NCBI RefSeq assembly: GCF_029893805.1
Contig: NZ_JARXYP010000002.1
Span: 930,001-994,000, forward strand
Length of the DNA stretch: 64,000 nt
Direction of reading: 5' to 3'
Source of the DNA: Streptomyces sp. SAI-135
GTDB lineage: Bacteria > Actinomycetota > Actinomycetes > Streptomycetales > Streptomycetaceae
Below, piece by piece: positions 63,947 through 64,000 of the stretch. The translations under genes were made by a program, and so were the position numbers. The notes below the pieces were generated by a model. It was not told the origin of the DNA. It did not search any database and was given only the letters and a program-made list of their open reading frames with translations. Numbering within the stretch: the first letter of the stretch is position 1; each line of letters opens with the position of its first letter.

Positions 63947-64000
63947 GTGACTGATCGTTTCGTGAGCAACCACCCGCAGGACAACCCGTCCTGGACCCGT
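63947..64000 (+). CDS. Start of an unidentified gene, cut by the window end
   Basis: GTG at 63947 opens an 18-codon frame (VTDRFVSNHPQDNPSWTR) with no stop before the end. A TAGCGT -10-like sequence lies 6 bases upstream, as in a leaderless start; no clear -35. Too short to identify. Confidence 0.35.
   Translation, partial: MTDRFVSNHPQDNPSWTR

Overview
The window is high-GC DNA that reads throughout as a Streptomyces chromosome. The evidence is the content: a WhiB-like iron-sulfur regulator, an SsgA-like sporulation protein, a SigB/SigF-type sigma factor with an RsbW-like kinase beside it, many actinobacterial DUF proteins (DUF1206, DUF4032, DUF5133, DUF6098, DUF6328, DUF6480), GTG starts, short intergenic gaps and stop/start overlaps. 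I see no tRNA or rRNA, no insertion sequence, no phage genes and no CRISPR array. This looks like ordinary chromosome, with one 0.9 kb non-coding tandem-repeat block near 31.3 kb.

Layout. 0-4.2 kb: the end of the GlgE pathway operon (maltokinase tail, glgB), a YbdK-type carboxylate-amine ligase and a small membrane protein. 4.3-11.3 kb: an acyl-CoA synthetase, an RsbW-like ATPase, a PRC-barrel protein, a type II NADH dehydrogenase and an FUSC transporter. 11.3-14.4 kb, minus strand: a stress-sigma neighbourhood (RsbW-like kinase, sigma factor, DUF5133, DUF1206 and a hypothetical). 14.6-17 kb: an Orn/Lys/Arg decarboxylase, a candidate small RNA with a strong terminator, and a lone cyclic-nucleotide-binding domain. 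17-22.1 kb: an MFS exporter, a LysE/LysR pair, a TetR regulator and a saccharopine-dehydrogenase-like protein, suggesting basic amino acid balance. 22.2-27.7 kb: WhiB-like protein, then a minus-strand cell-envelope run (M1 peptidase, L,D-transpeptidase lipoprotein, response regulator, histidine kinase, DUF6098).

27.8-35.5 kb: DUF488, a TetR/flavoprotein pair divergent from an AlkB-like dioxygenase, the repeat block, an MBL-fold hydrolase, DUF4032, a universal stress protein and a VOC protein. 35.6-39.1 kb: a tightly overlapped three-gene redox/signalling operon (response regulator fused to thioredoxin-reductase-like flavoprotein, cNMP-domain histidine kinase, UBP zinc finger). 39.2-42.2 kb: a large LuxR-family ATPase regulator. 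42.2-48.7 kb: a glycan locus (SGNH esterase, GH95 fucosidase, GH27 galactosidase, ROK repressor). 48.9-52.4 kb: a serine hydrolase, a TerD-CAP-CAP fusion and an AIM24 protein. 52.5-55.6 kb: a TPR protein coupled to a polyprenyl synthase, then a threonine-dehydratase-like enzyme. 55.7-64 kb: a pseudokinase, a class-C serine hydrolase, an F420-type oxidoreductase, a large hypothetical, an SsgA-like protein, DUF2238 and DUF6328 membrane proteins with overlapping tails, and an aldo/keto reductase.

The points most worth follow-up are the tandem-repeat block at 31.26-31.9 kb; the redox operon whose fused reductase has lost its CxxC; three or four promoter strings matching the SigB-type pattern (GNNT, 14-16 nt, GGGTAY) in a window that also carries such a sigma gene; the candidate small RNA at 16.4 kb; the TerD-CAP-CAP fusion; the pseudokinase; and an SD-sequestering hairpin at 61.6 kb. 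Family names come from reading the translations and from memory; no database search was run.
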